Assembly: GCF_000685295.1 (NCBI RefSeq)
Contig: NZ_ARYL01000012.1
Coordinates: 1-64,000 of the forward strand
Direction: 5' to 3'
DNA from: Hyphomonas oceanitis SCH89
GTDB taxonomy: Bacteria > Pseudomonadota > Alphaproteobacteria > Caulobacterales > Hyphomonadaceae
Length of the DNA stretch: 64,000 bases
A program made the position numbers and the translations under genes. This document shows, piece after piece, positions 44,815 through 54,459 of the stretch. The notes below the pieces were generated by a model. It had not been told where the DNA came from and did no database searches. It saw only the letters and a list, made by a program, of their open reading frames with translations. Positions within the stretch are counted from its first letter, which is position 1, and each line of letters opens with the position of its first letter.

Positions 44815-45594
44815 ATGACGGTAATAACCATCGAGATGAAGGACCATGTCGCGCTGCTGACGCTGCGGCGTCCGCAGGTGATGAATGCGCTGAACTATGA
44901 GCTGTACATGGCGCTGGAAGATGCCGTGCGCGACAGCGAGGCGCGGGTGATCGTGATCACGGGCGAAGGGCGCGGCTTCTGCACCGGCGACGATGTCAAA
45001 GAGATACTGAGCCAGAAAGCCAAGGGCCCTGCCGAGATGAAGGCGCGCGGGCGCCGCACGGGCGGGCTGACCCCCGCGGCGGATGCCTTGCTCTATACGG
45101 ACATTCCGGTGATTGCCGCGGTCAATGGCTTTGCGCTCGGCTGGGGCATGGAGCTGGCCCTGATGGCAGATATCCGCGTGGCATCTGAGGCGGCAAAGTT
45201 CGGCGAGCTGTTCGTGCAGCGCGGGCTCTGCTGTGACGCGCCGGGCCTCGGGCGACTGGCGCAGGTCGTGGGACGCGAACGTGCGGCGGAACTTTTGTTC
45301 ACGGGCGATATCATTGACGCGCACACGGCGAAGGAGATGGGCCTTGTATCGCGGGTCGTCGCTCCGGATGATCTTGTGTCGACGGCGATGGAAATTGCAG
45401 GCAGGATTGCGGCCAACCCGCCGCGCGCTGTGCAGTCGATCAAGGCAGGCCTGCGGCGCACACTGGACCCGGACTGGCGCGACGTCGGCAATTGGGCGAT
45501 CAAGGAAATCCGGTCCCTGATGGAGACCGAAGATGCCGCCGAGAGTGCTGCGGCCTTCCTCGAGAAGCGAAAGCCGGTGTTTACGGGCAGATAG
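44815..45594 (+). CDS. enoyl-CoA hydratase/isomerase family protein
   Basis: 259 aa, crotonase fold: LLTLRRPQVMNALNYEL, the oxyanion-hole segments GRGFCTGDDVKE and GFALGWGMELALMADIRVAS, and the catalytic-loop area LFVQRGLCCDAPGLGRLAQVVG. It acts on acyl-CoA in beta-oxidation or a related pathway. SD GGGAGG lies before ATG 44815. A fadD-like gene follows 2.1 kb downstream. Confidence 0.9.
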   Translation: MTVITIEMKDHVALLTLRRPQVMNALNYELYMALEDAVRDSEARVIVITGEGRGFCTGDDVKEILSQKAKGPAEMKARGRRTGGLTPAADALLYTDIPVIAAVNGFALGWGMELALMADIRVASEAAKFGELFVQRGLCCDAPGLGRLAQVVGRERAAELLFTGDIIDAHTAKEMGLVSRVVAPDDLVSTAMEIAGRIAANPPRAVQSIKAGLRRTLDPDWRDVGNWAIKEIRSLMETEDAAESAAAFLEKRKPVFTGR

Positions 45595-45758
45595 GGTTGG
45601 CCCAATTCGTGCCGACATAGATTATTCGTATTACCGGGCTGATATCGCCAAATGGGATGAAAATAGCCGGAGGCATCCCTTAGGCTTTCAGATGCAGGCC
45701 CCATTGGGCAATGTGTGCTGTGGTGATGTTATGCCATGTGTTGGCGTCTGGAGGTCAA

Positions 45759-47549
45759 ATGTTTGGTCAGAACGTGTGTGCTGTCATAGGCAGAGCTTTA
45801 CTGGCGACAGCGATCGGGGGATTGGTTTCGGGCTGTGCCACGACGGCCGACTCCGGGGACAAGGCAACGGAGCTGGCTATCACGCTGAAGCCGCACGCAG
45901 ATCCGGATCATGGCGAGACGATTGATACGGTAGCGGTGACCCTGCACTTCTCGGGGCTGGAAACCGGGGACATAATGAAACCCGTGCTGCTGATGCCGCT
46001 CGTCGTGAGCAATGTGGACAGCGTTGCCACGACGCTGACCGACATGAAGGCAAGCGACGAGCGTGGCCCCCTCACGCTCCGCGTCAGTGATATTGACGCC
46101 CCTCTTGAGGCGGCCGGTGATGCGGAGAGCGGCGGTCCCTCCCGGGCCTGGCTGGCTGATCGGCCCATTGTGGGGCCCGTGACGGTCAGCTTCGTTGTTC
46201 CTGCGGAAGCCACTTTGCCACCGCGTGGGCCGGCCCCGCCCTTTTCCTTCAGCGCAGACGGTGGCGGCGTTTCCGCTTCCGGGCATGTCTTTCTTCCTTT
46301 GCCGCCTGGTGATGCAACATATCGCGCGAGCTTTGACTGGGATCTGACTGCGCTTCCGGCTGGGGCGCGCGGCGTCACGACCTTTGGTGAAGGGCATGTG
46401 ATTGCGCCTGAGCCGCTGACATCCTCCGAACTCCGTATGACCTTCTATATGGCTGGCCAGATTGGCGCGTACCCAACCGTGGTGCCAGCAACAGGTTTCT
46501 TCGGCGCATGGCAGGGGGAGCCCGCCTTTGATGCTGCCAAGCTGCTGGCATGGACGAGCAATCTGTACGGCCATTATTCAAAGTTCTTTGGCCAGGAAAC
46601 GCCTCCGCCCTATGGTGTATTCCTGCGTTATAATCCGATCAATGCGGGAGGTGGGGTCGGGCTCTATCATTCCTTCGTGACGACCTTCGGTGCGGGCGAC
46701 GGGGCGGATGTTGAAAAGATCCGGATCACGCTGGCGCATGAGATGTTCCATACGTTCCAGCCTTACATCGAGTCACCGCCGGGCCTGGAATCCTCATGGT
46801 TCGGCGAGGGGCTCGCAGTCCTGTATGCGCGCCGTCTGGCCCTGCGGTTCGACAGTATCACGCCGGATGCATTCCTCGACGATCTGAACAGTGGGGCAGG
46901 GCGTTACTATACGAGCCTCATGGCAACTGAGCCGAACAGCGAGGTGCCCAAGCGCTTCTGGGCTGATACGCGCATCCGGACGCTGCCCTATGATCGCGGC
47001 ATGCTGTATTTTGCGACCGTCGACGATGCGGTTCGCAAGGCGTCAAACGGGACGCGCTCGCTGGACGACCTGATGCTGGCCATGCTTGCGCTTGAGAAGA
47101 GCGGCAAGGTGACGACGAACGCTGACTGGGAGGCGCTGCTGACAGACGCGCTTGGTCCGGATGCGGTTACGGCGTTTCGCGGCTTCCTCAATGGCGACAT
47201 GCCGATCCCGGCTTCGGATGCTTTCGGACCGTGCTTTGAACGAACGACCAAGCCCATGCGCCGGTATGAACTTGGCTTCGACACGGCGGTATTGGCAGAG
47301 CCCAAACGTATTGTTCGCGGCCTCGTCGCAGGATCTGCTGCGGAGCAGGCGGGTCTGCAGAATGGCGACGAGATTGTTGTTCCGGTTCCGCAGGATGGCA
47401 TTCAGGGCAACCAGACAGAGATGCTGAAACTGAAAATCCGCCGCAACGGCGAGACTAGCGACATCACCTACCTGCCTCGCGGCGAGACGGTGGAGGCTTA
47501 TCAGTGGCAGCGCAAGGCCGGCACGGACGATCTGGACTGCGCACTCTAA
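45759..47549 (+). CDS. M61-like metallopeptidase lipoprotein with PDZ domain
   Basis: 596 aa from ATG 45759, behind a GGAGGTCAA SD; lipobox LVSGC (Cys about 26). An N-terminal beta-rich region (residues 30-240) precedes a gluzincin domain with HEMFHTF and the downstream Glu of WFGEGLAVLY. A C-terminal PDZ-like domain follows (IVRGLVAGSAAEQAGLQNGDEIV). This is the plan of M61 glycyl aminopeptidases. It probably degrades peptides at the outer membrane. Confidence 0.85.
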   Translation: MFGQNVCAVIGRALLATAIGGLVSGCATTADSGDKATELAITLKPHADPDHGETIDTVAVTLHFSGLETGDIMKPVLLMPLVVSNVDSVATTLTDMKASDERGPLTLRVSDIDAPLEAAGDAESGGPSRAWLADRPIVGPVTVSFVVPAEATLPPRGPAPPFSFSADGGGVSASGHVFLPLPPGDATYRASFDWDLTALPAGARGVTTFGEGHVIAPEPLTSSELRMTFYMAGQIGAYPTVVPATGFFGAWQGEPAFDAAKLLAWTSNLYGHYSKFFGQETPPPYGVFLRYNPINAGGGVGLYHSFVTTFGAGDGADVEKIRITLAHEMFHTFQPYIESPPGLESSWFGEGLAVLYARRLALRFDSITPDAFLDDLNSGAGRYYTSLMATEPNSEVPKRFWADTRIRTLPYDRGMLYFATVDDAVRKASNGTRSLDDLMLAMLALEKSGKVTTNADWEALLTDALGPDAVTAFRGFLNGDMPIPASDAFGPCFERTTKPMRRYELGFDTAVLAEPKRIVRGLVAGSAAEQAGLQNGDEIVVPVPQDGIQGNQTEMLKLKIRRNGETSDITYLPRGETVEAYQWQRKAGTDDLDCAL

Positions 47550-47602
47550 GCCGTTTTCTGCGAGCGCACCGGGTATCCTGGGCACTGACCGTCATCTATC
47601 TT

Positions 47603-47630
47603 CCCGATCGGTGAAATTTCATCGATCGGG
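47603..47630. promoter_or_regulatory. 28-bp palindromic operator candidate upstream of fadD-like gene
   Basis: CCCGATCG-G-TGAAA-TTTCA-T-CGATCGGG is a palindrome with a single non-complementary pair. It is centred about 80 bases before the acyl-CoA synthetase start. No T-run follows, so it looks like an operator for a dimeric (TetR/GntR-type) regulator rather than a terminator. Confidence 0.5.
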
Positions 47631-47698
47631 TTCAGCATGTTTCAAACGCATTGTGTCAGGTTGGGACGATCCCGATTTGCCACGGGGCTGGAGAAGAC

Positions 47699-49438
47699 AT
47701 GTCTGCCGTTTTGCCAATCAGTGCCGTTCCGTATCAGGACCAGCCGGTCCCGAGATTCTATAACCGGGAAGCGGCCACCTTCCAGACACAACTGGGCGCC
47801 TATGTGCCGGGCCGCATTGAAGCCCTCATGGAGGCTGCGGCCCGCGACCATGGGCATGAGCCTTTCCTTTCCACCGCCCTGCCGAACGGCGCCAGCGCGA
47901 CACTGAGCTTTGCTGATGTCGAGACGCATTCGGCGAACCTTGCACGCTACCTGCGCGACGAGCTGCGCCTGTCGAAGGGCGATGTCGTGGCGATCCAGTC
48001 GCCCAATTGCATGTCCTATGTTGTCGCCATGCTGGGCGTCCTGCGCGCCGGCCTTGTGCTGACCAATGTAAACCCGCTCTACACAGCGCATGAGACACGT
48101 CGTCAGCTGCGTGACGCGAAAGCCTGTGTGCTGATCACATCGAGCCTGTTTCCCGAAATGACGGAAGAGGCGCTGACCGGCACGCGCATTCATACCGTCG
48201 TGTCGCTGTCGCTGACCGACTTCTTCTCGCCAGTCAAAAAGGCCGCGATGGATTTCGTGCTGCAGCACGTCAAGAAAATGGGCCGGCCACTGATCGTGGA
48301 TCATGTGCCCATGGCCGAGGCGCTGAAGCTCGGCGCGGCACACACGACGCCGATCGCTGACTACGCGCCAGACCGCGAGGCCGATGAGGACGCGATCTAC
48401 CAGTATTCCGGCGGCACAACTGGCATCTCCAAGGGCGTGCGCCTGACCGAAGCGGGCCTCGTCACCAATGTTGACCAGTTTGCCAGCCTCTCGCCGCACA
48501 TGATCGACAAGCCGGGGCAGACCATGTTGCTGGTCCTGCCGGTCTACCATGTGTTCGGCCTGTTCGCGTCTGTGATCGCGCTGCGCAATGCGGCCCACCT
48601 GGTGCTTGTGCCGAGCCCCAAGCCGCTGTCGAACCTGAAGGCGGCGTTCAAGAAATTCCGCCCGGATGTGTTTCCGGGTGTCAGCACGCTGTTTGCCAAG
48701 CTGATGGAAGAGAAATGGTTCTATGAGAACCCACCCAAGCTAACCCTGACGATTTCCGGTGCCATGGCGCTGAGCCCACAGGTCCGCTCCGAGTGGACCG
48801 GCCTTACAGGCTCCAGCGTCATTGAAGGCTATGGTATGACGGAAGCGACGACGCTGATCAGCGTCAACCCGCCTGACGCGCGCACCAAGGTCGGTTCGGC
48901 CGGCCTGCCGCTGCCCGGCACGGGCGTCGCGATCCTGCGCGAGGATGGGGGCTTTGCCAAAGCGGGCGAAGTTGGCGAGATTGCCGTGGCGGGTCCGCAG
49001 GTCATGGCGGGTTATCTCGGTCGGCCGGAGACGACGGCAGCGGCCTATCAGGCTGGCATGCTGAAGACAGGCGATGTCGGCTATCTCGATGACGAGGGCT
49101 ATCTCTTCATTGTTGATCGCAGCAAGGACATGTTGCTGGTTGGCGGGTTCAACGTATTCCCAAGCGAAGTCGACGCGGTGCTGGCCGAACATAAGGGCAT
49201 TGCCGAGGCCGCCGTTGCAGGCGTGACCGATGGCGATATGGGCGATGTGATGCATGCCTTCGTGGTACGTCGCCACCCGGAGCTGACAGCACAGGACGTG
49301 CTGGCGCACTGCGCCCGGCAGCTGACCGCCTACAAGCGGCCCCGGCAGGTGCATTTTGTCGATGAGCTACCGAAGTCGCCGATTGGCAAGGTCTTGCGCC
49401 GCGAACTGCGCGCGCTGGTGAATTCCGGCCAGGCCTAG
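47699..49438 (+). CDS. long-chain acyl-CoA synthetase (FadD-like)
   Basis: 579 aa from ATG 47699 (MSAVLPISAVPYQDQPVPRFY), after GGAGAAGAC. AMP-forming ligase motifs: YQYSGGTTGISKGV, IEGYGMTEATTLISVNP, KTGDVGYLDDEGYLFIVDRSKDMLLVGG and the C-terminal catalytic Lys in KSPIGKVLRREL. It activates fatty acids to acyl-CoA. The preceding palindrome suggests its own regulator. Confidence 0.92.
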   Translation: MSAVLPISAVPYQDQPVPRFYNREAATFQTQLGAYVPGRIEALMEAAARDHGHEPFLSTALPNGASATLSFADVETHSANLARYLRDELRLSKGDVVAIQSPNCMSYVVAMLGVLRAGLVLTNVNPLYTAHETRRQLRDAKACVLITSSLFPEMTEEALTGTRIHTVVSLSLTDFFSPVKKAAMDFVLQHVKKMGRPLIVDHVPMAEALKLGAAHTTPIADYAPDREADEDAIYQYSGGTTGISKGVRLTEAGLVTNVDQFASLSPHMIDKPGQTMLLVLPVYHVFGLFASVIALRNAAHLVLVPSPKPLSNLKAAFKKFRPDVFPGVSTLFAKLMEEKWFYENPPKLTLTISGAMALSPQVRSEWTGLTGSSVIEGYGMTEATTLISVNPPDARTKVGSAGLPLPGTGVAILREDGGFAKAGEVGEIAVAGPQVMAGYLGRPETTAAAYQAGMLKTGDVGYLDDEGYLFIVDRSKDMLLVGGFNVFPSEVDAVLAEHKGIAEAAVAGVTDGDMGDVMHAFVVRRHPELTAQDVLAHCARQLTAYKRPRQVHFVDELPKSPIGKVLRRELRALVNSGQA

Positions 49439-49441
49439 GCC

Positions 49442-49825
49442 TCAGATAATCTCTTCGGCGAATTCCTCGTAATCGATGAGGATTTCGTCGCCGGGCTGAA
49501 GGGCGTGGCGGGCCGAGAGCGTGACGGTCTGCGCCGCGCCATCGACCACGAAATCGGCATTCGCTTGCGGGCTGTGATTGCACATCGAGATTTCACCGAA
49601 GGCGACAGCGGCGCGCATCGTGCCATCCTCGGTCTCGTCCACATAGAACACGTAATGATGCAGCAGCGTGGAGCGCACGGTGGCCGTGTCTTCGTGTGAC
49701 AGGACAAGTAGTGGGTAAACAGCGATCGTCTGGCCACCTGAAATGGGTGCGACCGCGAAGAGGCCGCGGCCGTGGAAGGGGGAGGTCTTTACCTCGACGA
49801 ACGAGGCCTGTGCTGGATGGGGCAT
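49442..49825 (-). CDS. small SET-domain protein
   Basis: 127 aa from ATG 49825 (MPHPAQASFVEVKTSPFHGRG). The compact SET core shows FHGRGLFAVAPISGGQTIAVY, the pseudoknot NHSPQAN (MCNHSPQANADF) and GDEILIDYEEF, where the Tyr is expected. SET proteins methylate protein lysines with SAM; bacterial substrates are mostly unknown. Convergent with the fadD-like gene. Confidence 0.85.
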   Translation of the reverse strand: MPHPAQASFVEVKTSPFHGRGLFAVAPISGGQTIAVYPLLVLSHEDTATVRSTLLHHYVFYVDETEDGTMRAAVAFGEISMCNHSPQANADFVVDGAAQTVTLSARHALQPGDEILIDYEEFAEEII

Positions 49826-49857
49826 GGGCACCTGTCTAGCACAGGCCAGATGCGGCG

Positions 49858-50295
49858 CTATTGGGATTCTTCGGCTTCTGCGGGCGCCTCTGCTTTTGCA
49901 TCCCATTTATACATCGCCTTGATGGTGCAGCGCTGCACGCCGAAGCCGGTGTCACTATGTCCCGAGATGGAATCGGAGGTGATGATATGGTCACCCTTGC
50001 CGAGGCAGCCGGTTGTGGAATCCACGCCCAAGCGCTGGGCCTGGTCCAGGTTGAAGCAGCCGCCAAAGGTTTCAATGAGATAGTCGTCGCGGCCTTTTGA
50101 GAGCACGACCGTGTCATCGGTGGCATCGTGGAAGCCATCGATTGTCGAGGCGAAGCAGACCTTGTTGACCTCTTCCCCGAGCCGCGCGTCGCCGGCGAAC
50201 TGGGCGACGCCCTTGGCTTTGGCTGGTGTCGGTGTGTGGCTGGCGCAGGCGGCGAGGAGGGCCGTTGAGAGGGCGAGAGTGATCAAACGCATCAT
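49858..50295 (-). CDS. lipoprotein resembling the DUF6491 type
   Basis: 145 aa with lipobox LLAAC (Cys17; ATG 50292 also possible). The mature domain VNKVCFASTIDGFHDATDDTVVLSKG and YLIETFGGCFNLDQAQRLGVDS recalls a family of small alphaproteobacterial lipoproteins of unknown function. The family assignment is from memory and tentative. Divergent from gatA. Confidence 0.65.
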   Translation of the reverse strand: MMRLITLALSTALLAACASHTPTPAKAKGVAQFAGDARLGEEVNKVCFASTIDGFHDATDDTVVLSKGRDDYLIETFGGCFNLDQAQRLGVDSTTGCLGKGDHIITSDSISGHSDTGFGVQRCTIKAMYKWDAKAEAPAEAEESQ

Positions 50296-50464
50296 GATGT
50301 CCTTTATCGGGTGTGCTGCCCTTCAAAAAAGCGGGATTCGGGGCAAATGTTCCGAAATCCATTGATGCGCCGGGCCGTCGGAACTGACAAGCACGGTCAC
50401 GGAGACTTGAACTTTCCCCCCAAGCCGTCATAGCAGGCGGGCAGATTTCTTCGCGGGATTATAC

Positions 50465-51937
50465 ATGACCGATTTGACCAAACTCACCCTTGCCGCAGCG
50501 CTTGATGGCCTGAAGGCCAAGCAGTTTTCGTCGCGCGAGATTACGCAGGACTTCGTGAGTGCCATCGAGGGCGCCCGGGTGCTGAATGCCTATGTCGTGG
50601 AAACGCCGGAAAAGGCGCTGGCCATGGCGGATGCGTCGGACGCGAAACTGGCCAAGGGCGAGGGCGGGCGTCTTGAAGGCGCGCCGCTGGGCATCAAGGA
50701 CCTTTATTGCACCAAGGGCGTGCGCACGACGGCGTGCAGCGGCATCCTCGGCGAGTTCACCCCGACCTATGAATCCACCGTCACGCAGAACCTGTGGGAC
50801 GAAGGCGCTGTCATGCTGGGCAAGCTCAACATGGACGAGTTCGCCATGGGCTCGTCGAACGAGACCTCGCATTTCGGCAACGTGATCAACCCCTGGCGCC
50901 GTGATGGCGACAATCAAAGCCTCACGCCGGGCGGTTCATCGGGCGGCTCTGCGGCCTCCGTGGCGGCGAACCTCTGCCTCGCGGCGACGGCTTCCGACAC
51001 AGGCGGCTCGATCCGCCAGCCAGCGGCCTTCACGGGCACAGTGGGTATCAAGCCGACCTATGGCCGGGCCAGCCGCTACGGCATGGTGGCGTTCGCCTCC
51101 TCGCTTGATCAGGCCGGGCCGATTGCCAAGACCGTCGAAGACAGCGCCATCCTTCTGGAAGTGATGTGCAGCCATGACGCGAAGGATTCCACTTCGCTGG
51201 ACATCCCGACGCCGGACTGGCGCAGCGATGTGTCCAAGGGCGTGAAGGGCATGCGGATCGGCATTCCAAAGGAATACCGCATTGACGGCCTCTCGGACGA
51301 AATGAATGCGCTCTGGGATCAGGGCATTGCCTGGCTGAAAGAGGCTGGCGCCGAGATTGTCGAGATCAGCTTGCCGCACACGAAATACGCGCTGCCTGCG
51401 TATTATATCGTGGCGCCAGCGGAAGCCTCGTCCAACCTCGCCCGCTATGACGGCATGCGCTACGGCGCCCGCATCGAGGGCAACAACCTCGCGCAGACCT
51501 ATGAAGGCACGCGCGCCGGTGGCTTTGGCGCGGAAGTGCAGCGCCGCCTGCTGATCGGCACCTATGTGCTCTCCAGCGGCTATTACGACGCCTATTACCT
51601 GCGTGCCCAGAAAGTGCGGACCAAGATCCTCAACGACTTTGTTTCCGCTTTCGAAGGCTGTGACGCGGTGCTGACGCCAACCTGCCCGAGCCCTGCCTTT
51701 GCCTTTGGCGAGAAGAGCGGCGACCCGGTGGAAATGTACCTCAACGACGTGTTCACGGTGACGGCGAACCTCGCCGGCCTGCCGGGCATTTCGGTGCCGA
51801 CCGGCATGTCCAAGAGCGGCCTGCCGCTCGGCCTACAAGTGATCGGCAAGGCGCTGGACGAAGCGGCCTGCTTCCGCGTCGGCGGCGAACTGGAACGTGC
51901 AGCTGGGTTCGTGGCGAAGCCGGAGAAGTGGTGGTAA
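50465..51937 (+). CDS. gatA: Glu-tRNA(Gln)/Asp-tRNA(Asn) amidotransferase subunit A
   Basis: Amidase subunit that generates ammonia from glutamine. 490 aa with the Ser-cisSer-Lys triad: Lys in LGIKDLYC, cis-Ser in [16 protein letters not shown] and nucleophile Ser in [16 protein letters not shown] 50465. Followed by a small membrane gene, then gatB 1 kb downstream. Confidence 0.97.
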   Translation: MTDLTKLTLAAALDGLKAKQFSSREITQDFVSAIEGARVLNAYVVETPEKALAMADASDAKLAKGEGGRLEGAPLGIKDLYCTKGVRTTACSGILGEFTPTYESTVTQNLWDEGAVMLGKLNMDEFAMGSSNETSHFGNVINPWRRDGDNQSLTPGGSSGGSAASVAANLCLAATASDTGGSIRQPAAFTGTVGIKPTYGRASRYGMVAFASSLDQAGPIAKTVEDSAILLEVMCSHDAKDSTSLDIPTPDWRSDVSKGVKGMRIGIPKEYRIDGLSDEMNALWDQGIAWLKEAGAEIVEISLPHTKYALPAYYIVAPAEASSNLARYDGMRYGARIEGNNLAQTYEGTRAGGFGAEVQRRLLIGTYVLSSGYYDAYYLRAQKVRTKILNDFVSAFEGCDAVLTPTCPSPAFAFGEKSGDPVEMYLNDVFTVTANLAGLPGISVPTGMSKSGLPLGLQVIGKALDEAACFRVGGELERAAGFVAKPEKWW

Positions 51938-51947
51938 GCTGCTCCAC

Positions 51948-52421
51948 ATGAAACGTTTTCTCATTCTCTTCGCCATCATGCTCGTTGTCTCAGTCGGCCT
52001 GATGTGGGCCATGATGGCGCAAAACGGGTATGACCTGTTTGATCCCAGAATGTCCGGCATGATGCTCGTGGCTGTTCTGGTGGCCATGTATGTATCCTTC
52101 CGGATTTCGCGGATCCTCGCCAAAAGGGCAGAGCGCGCGGAAGGTGGCTCACCGCTGAAAGGCGCGCAAAAATCCAAACTGTCCGGCCTGTTCAATTCCA
52201 AAAGCCAGGCCCAGCAGGCGCGCGAGGCCCGCGTGGCGGCCCGCCGCAAGCAGCTGATCGCCGAGGGCAAGCTGGAAGAAGAGGCGCCAGCCGAGCCTGA
52301 AGTGGCGCCGACGCCAGCAGGTGAAGCCCCGACCCGCGTGCCGCAGTCTGCCTCCGTGGCAGACAAGATGGCGGCCCGCCGCGAGCGCTACAAGCGCGCC
52401 AAGGAAGAAGGCAAGATCTAG
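51948..52421 (+). CDS. small membrane protein with charged cytosolic tail
   Basis: 157 aa from ATG 51948 (MKRFLILFAIMLVVSVGLMW). Two hydrophobic segments (about 3-22 and 33-50) are followed by a long Ala/Arg/Lys/Glu-rich tail (QQAREARVAARRKQLIAEGKLEEE), probably helical, ending MAARRERYKRAKEEGK. It follows gatA by ten bases and is likely co-transcribed. Function unknown. Confidence 0.75.
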   Translation: MKRFLILFAIMLVVSVGLMWAMMAQNGYDLFDPRMSGMMLVAVLVAMYVSFRISRILAKRAERAEGGSPLKGAQKSKLSGLFNSKSQAQQAREARVAARRKQLIAEGKLEEEAPAEPEVAPTPAGEAPTRVPQSASVADKMAARRERYKRAKEEGKI

Positions 52422-52786
52422 CTGGCGGTCGCGGCCTGAAGCCGTGGCGGCGCCTGATGGGCGCTGGCTGTGGCCTCAACACGCACTTTCGTGCCGCCGC
52501 CGGGGCCGTCATCCTCATCCTCCCCGCGCGACCTCTCGGTGATGCGCGACAGATAGATGCCGACGCCAACCAGTCCGCCAATCGGCCCGAATTGCAGCAT
52601 CATGGCCGCGATGAACAGGATGGGCATGTCGAGCTTGAGGTTGCCGAAGGCGGCGATCACCATGAACAGGCCGACAGCGCCGACCAGAAGCCCCACCGCA
52701 AAGCCCGCGATCAGGTGCTTCAGGAAGCCCCTCACAATCGGCCGTTCATCTTCCCCGGACCCGTCGAGGATCATCTTGAACAACAT
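52418..52786 (-). CDS. small integral membrane protein
   Basis: 122 aa with two or three hydrophobic helices (HLIAGFAVGLLVGAVGLFMVIAAF and MPILFIAAMMLQFGPIGGLVGVGIYL) and a charged C-terminal tail. No family recognised. It is convergent with the preceding gene, overlapping by four bases. Confidence 0.7.
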   Translation of the reverse strand: MLFKMILDGSGEDERPIVRGFLKHLIAGFAVGLLVGAVGLFMVIAAFGNLKLDMPILFIAAMMLQFGPIGGLVGVGIYLSRITERSRGEDEDDGPGGGTKVRVEATASAHQAPPRLQAATAS

Positions 52787-52943
52787 GGCTTCCCTCCCGA
52801 TGCGCTATTACGCTTGGCCGCATTCTTGACCAGTCCGGCGCAAAAGGGAAGTCAGAGCCCATTGAGCAGCCTTCGCGGCTCGACAGGCCGGGCCGCTTGC
52901 CGCTAAAAGAACCCAGATTTTCAACTGGATCAGAAGGCAAGCC

Positions 52944-54455
52944 ATGTCAGCGCGCACACCCTACGTAATCAAAGGCGACACCGGCGACTGGGAAGTCGTC
53001 ATGGGGCTGGAGATCCACGCGCAGGTGGCCTCGAATGCCAAGCTGTTTTCGGGCGCCTCGACGGAATTTGGCGCCGACCCGAACTGCAACGTGTCGCTGG
53101 TCGATGCTGCGATGCCGGGCATGCTGCCAGTGATCAACAGGAAATGCGTCGAACAGGCTGTGCGCACGGGTCTTGGCCTGAAGGCCGAGATCAATCTCTA
53201 CAGCCGGTTTGACCGCAAGAACTATTTCTATCCTGACCTGCCGCAGGGCTACCAGATCAGCCAGTTTGCCCACCCCATCGTCGGCGAAGGCGAGATCGAT
53301 GTGGACGTTGAGCCCGCTCATGGCGGCGAGGCCTACAGCTTCCCGTGCCGCATCGAGCGCCTGCACCTGGAGCAGGACGCCGGCAAGTCGATCCACGACA
53401 TGGACCCGAACTCGACCTATGTGGACCTGAACCGCTCGGGCGTCGCGCTGATGGAAATCGTGTCGAAGCCTGACGTGCGTTCGCCCGCCGAGGCCGCCGC
53501 CTATGTGAAGAAGATCCGGGCCATCGTGATCGCGCTCGGCACCTGCGACGGCGACATGGACAAGGGCAATCTGCGCGCCGACGTGAACGTGTCTGTCTGC
53601 CGCCCCGGCCAGTACGAGAAATTCCGCGAGACGGGCGATTTCGGCCATCTCGGCACGCGCTGCGAGCTGAAGAACATGAACTCGTTCCGCTTCATCCAGC
53701 AGGCGATTGAGTACGAAGCACGCCGCCAGATCGAGATCATCGAAGGCGGCGGCACAGTGGATCAGGAAACGCGCCTGTTCGACCCGGTGAAGGTCGAAAC
53801 GCGCTCCATGCGCTCGAAGGAAGACGCGCACGATTACCGCTACTTCCCGGACCCGGACCTGCTTCCGCTCGAAATCGAGCAGGCCTGGATCGACGAGATC
53901 AAGGCAAGCCTGCCGGAACTGCCGGACCAGAAGCGCGCGCGCTTTGAATCCGAATACGGCATCTCGCACTATGACGCCGGTGTGCTTATCGCGGACGCCG
54001 ACAAGGCCGCCTATTTCGAGACCGTGGCCAAGGGCCGTGACGCGAAACTGGCTGCCAACTGGGTGACGCAGGAACTGTTCGGCTACCTGAACAAGGAAGG
54101 CCTTGAACTCGGCGATAGTCCGGTCTCGGCGGATGCGCTGGGCGGACTGATCGCCCTGATCAGCGACGACACGATCAGCGGCAAGATCGCAAAGGATGTT
54201 TTCGCGCGCATGATTGCGGGCGAGGGCGAAGCGGCGGCGATTGTCGAAAAGCACGGCCTGAAACAGGTGACCGATACCGGCGCCATCGAGAAGGTTGTCG
54301 ACGAGATCATCGCGGCCAACCCCGAGCAGGTCGAGAAGGTCAAAGAGAAGCCTCAGACGCTCGGCTGGTTCGTCGGCCAGGTGATGAAGGCTTCAGGCGG
54401 CAAGGCCAACCCGAAAGCCGTGAACGAGATCCTGAAAGCGAAGCTGGGGCTTTAA
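52944..54455 (+). CDS. gatB: Asp/Glu-tRNA amidotransferase subunit B
   Basis: 503 aa. GatB binds the mischarged tRNA and activates the side chain. Motifs: [10 protein letters not shown], the [15 protein letters not shown] segment, [26 protein letters not shown], and the C-terminal YqeY-like domain ending [12 protein letters not shown] 52944. Confidence 0.97.
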   Translation: MSARTPYVIKGDTGDWEVVMGLEIHAQVASNAKLFSGASTEFGADPNCNVSLVDAAMPGMLPVINRKCVEQAVRTGLGLKAEINLYSRFDRKNYFYPDLPQGYQISQFAHPIVGEGEIDVDVEPAHGGEAYSFPCRIERLHLEQDAGKSIHDMDPNSTYVDLNRSGVALMEIVSKPDVRSPAEAAAYVKKIRAIVIALGTCDGDMDKGNLRADVNVSVCRPGQYEKFRETGDFGHLGTRCELKNMNSFRFIQQAIEYEARRQIEIIEGGGTVDQETRLFDPVKVETRSMRSKEDAHDYRYFPDPDLLPLEIEQAWIDEIKASLPELPDQKRARFESEYGISHYDAGVLIADADKAAYFETVAKGRDAKLAANWVTQELFGYLNKEGLELGDSPVSADALGGLIALISDDTISGKIAKDVFARMIAGEGEAAAIVEKHGLKQVTDTGAIEKVVDEIIAANPEQVEKVKEKPQTLGWFVGQVMKASGGKANPKAVNEILKAKLGL

Positions 54456-54459
54456 GAGT

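Noticed and set aside
52947-54254. 435-aa minus-strand open frame across gatB
   Set aside because: Shadow of gatB caused by third-position GC bias.
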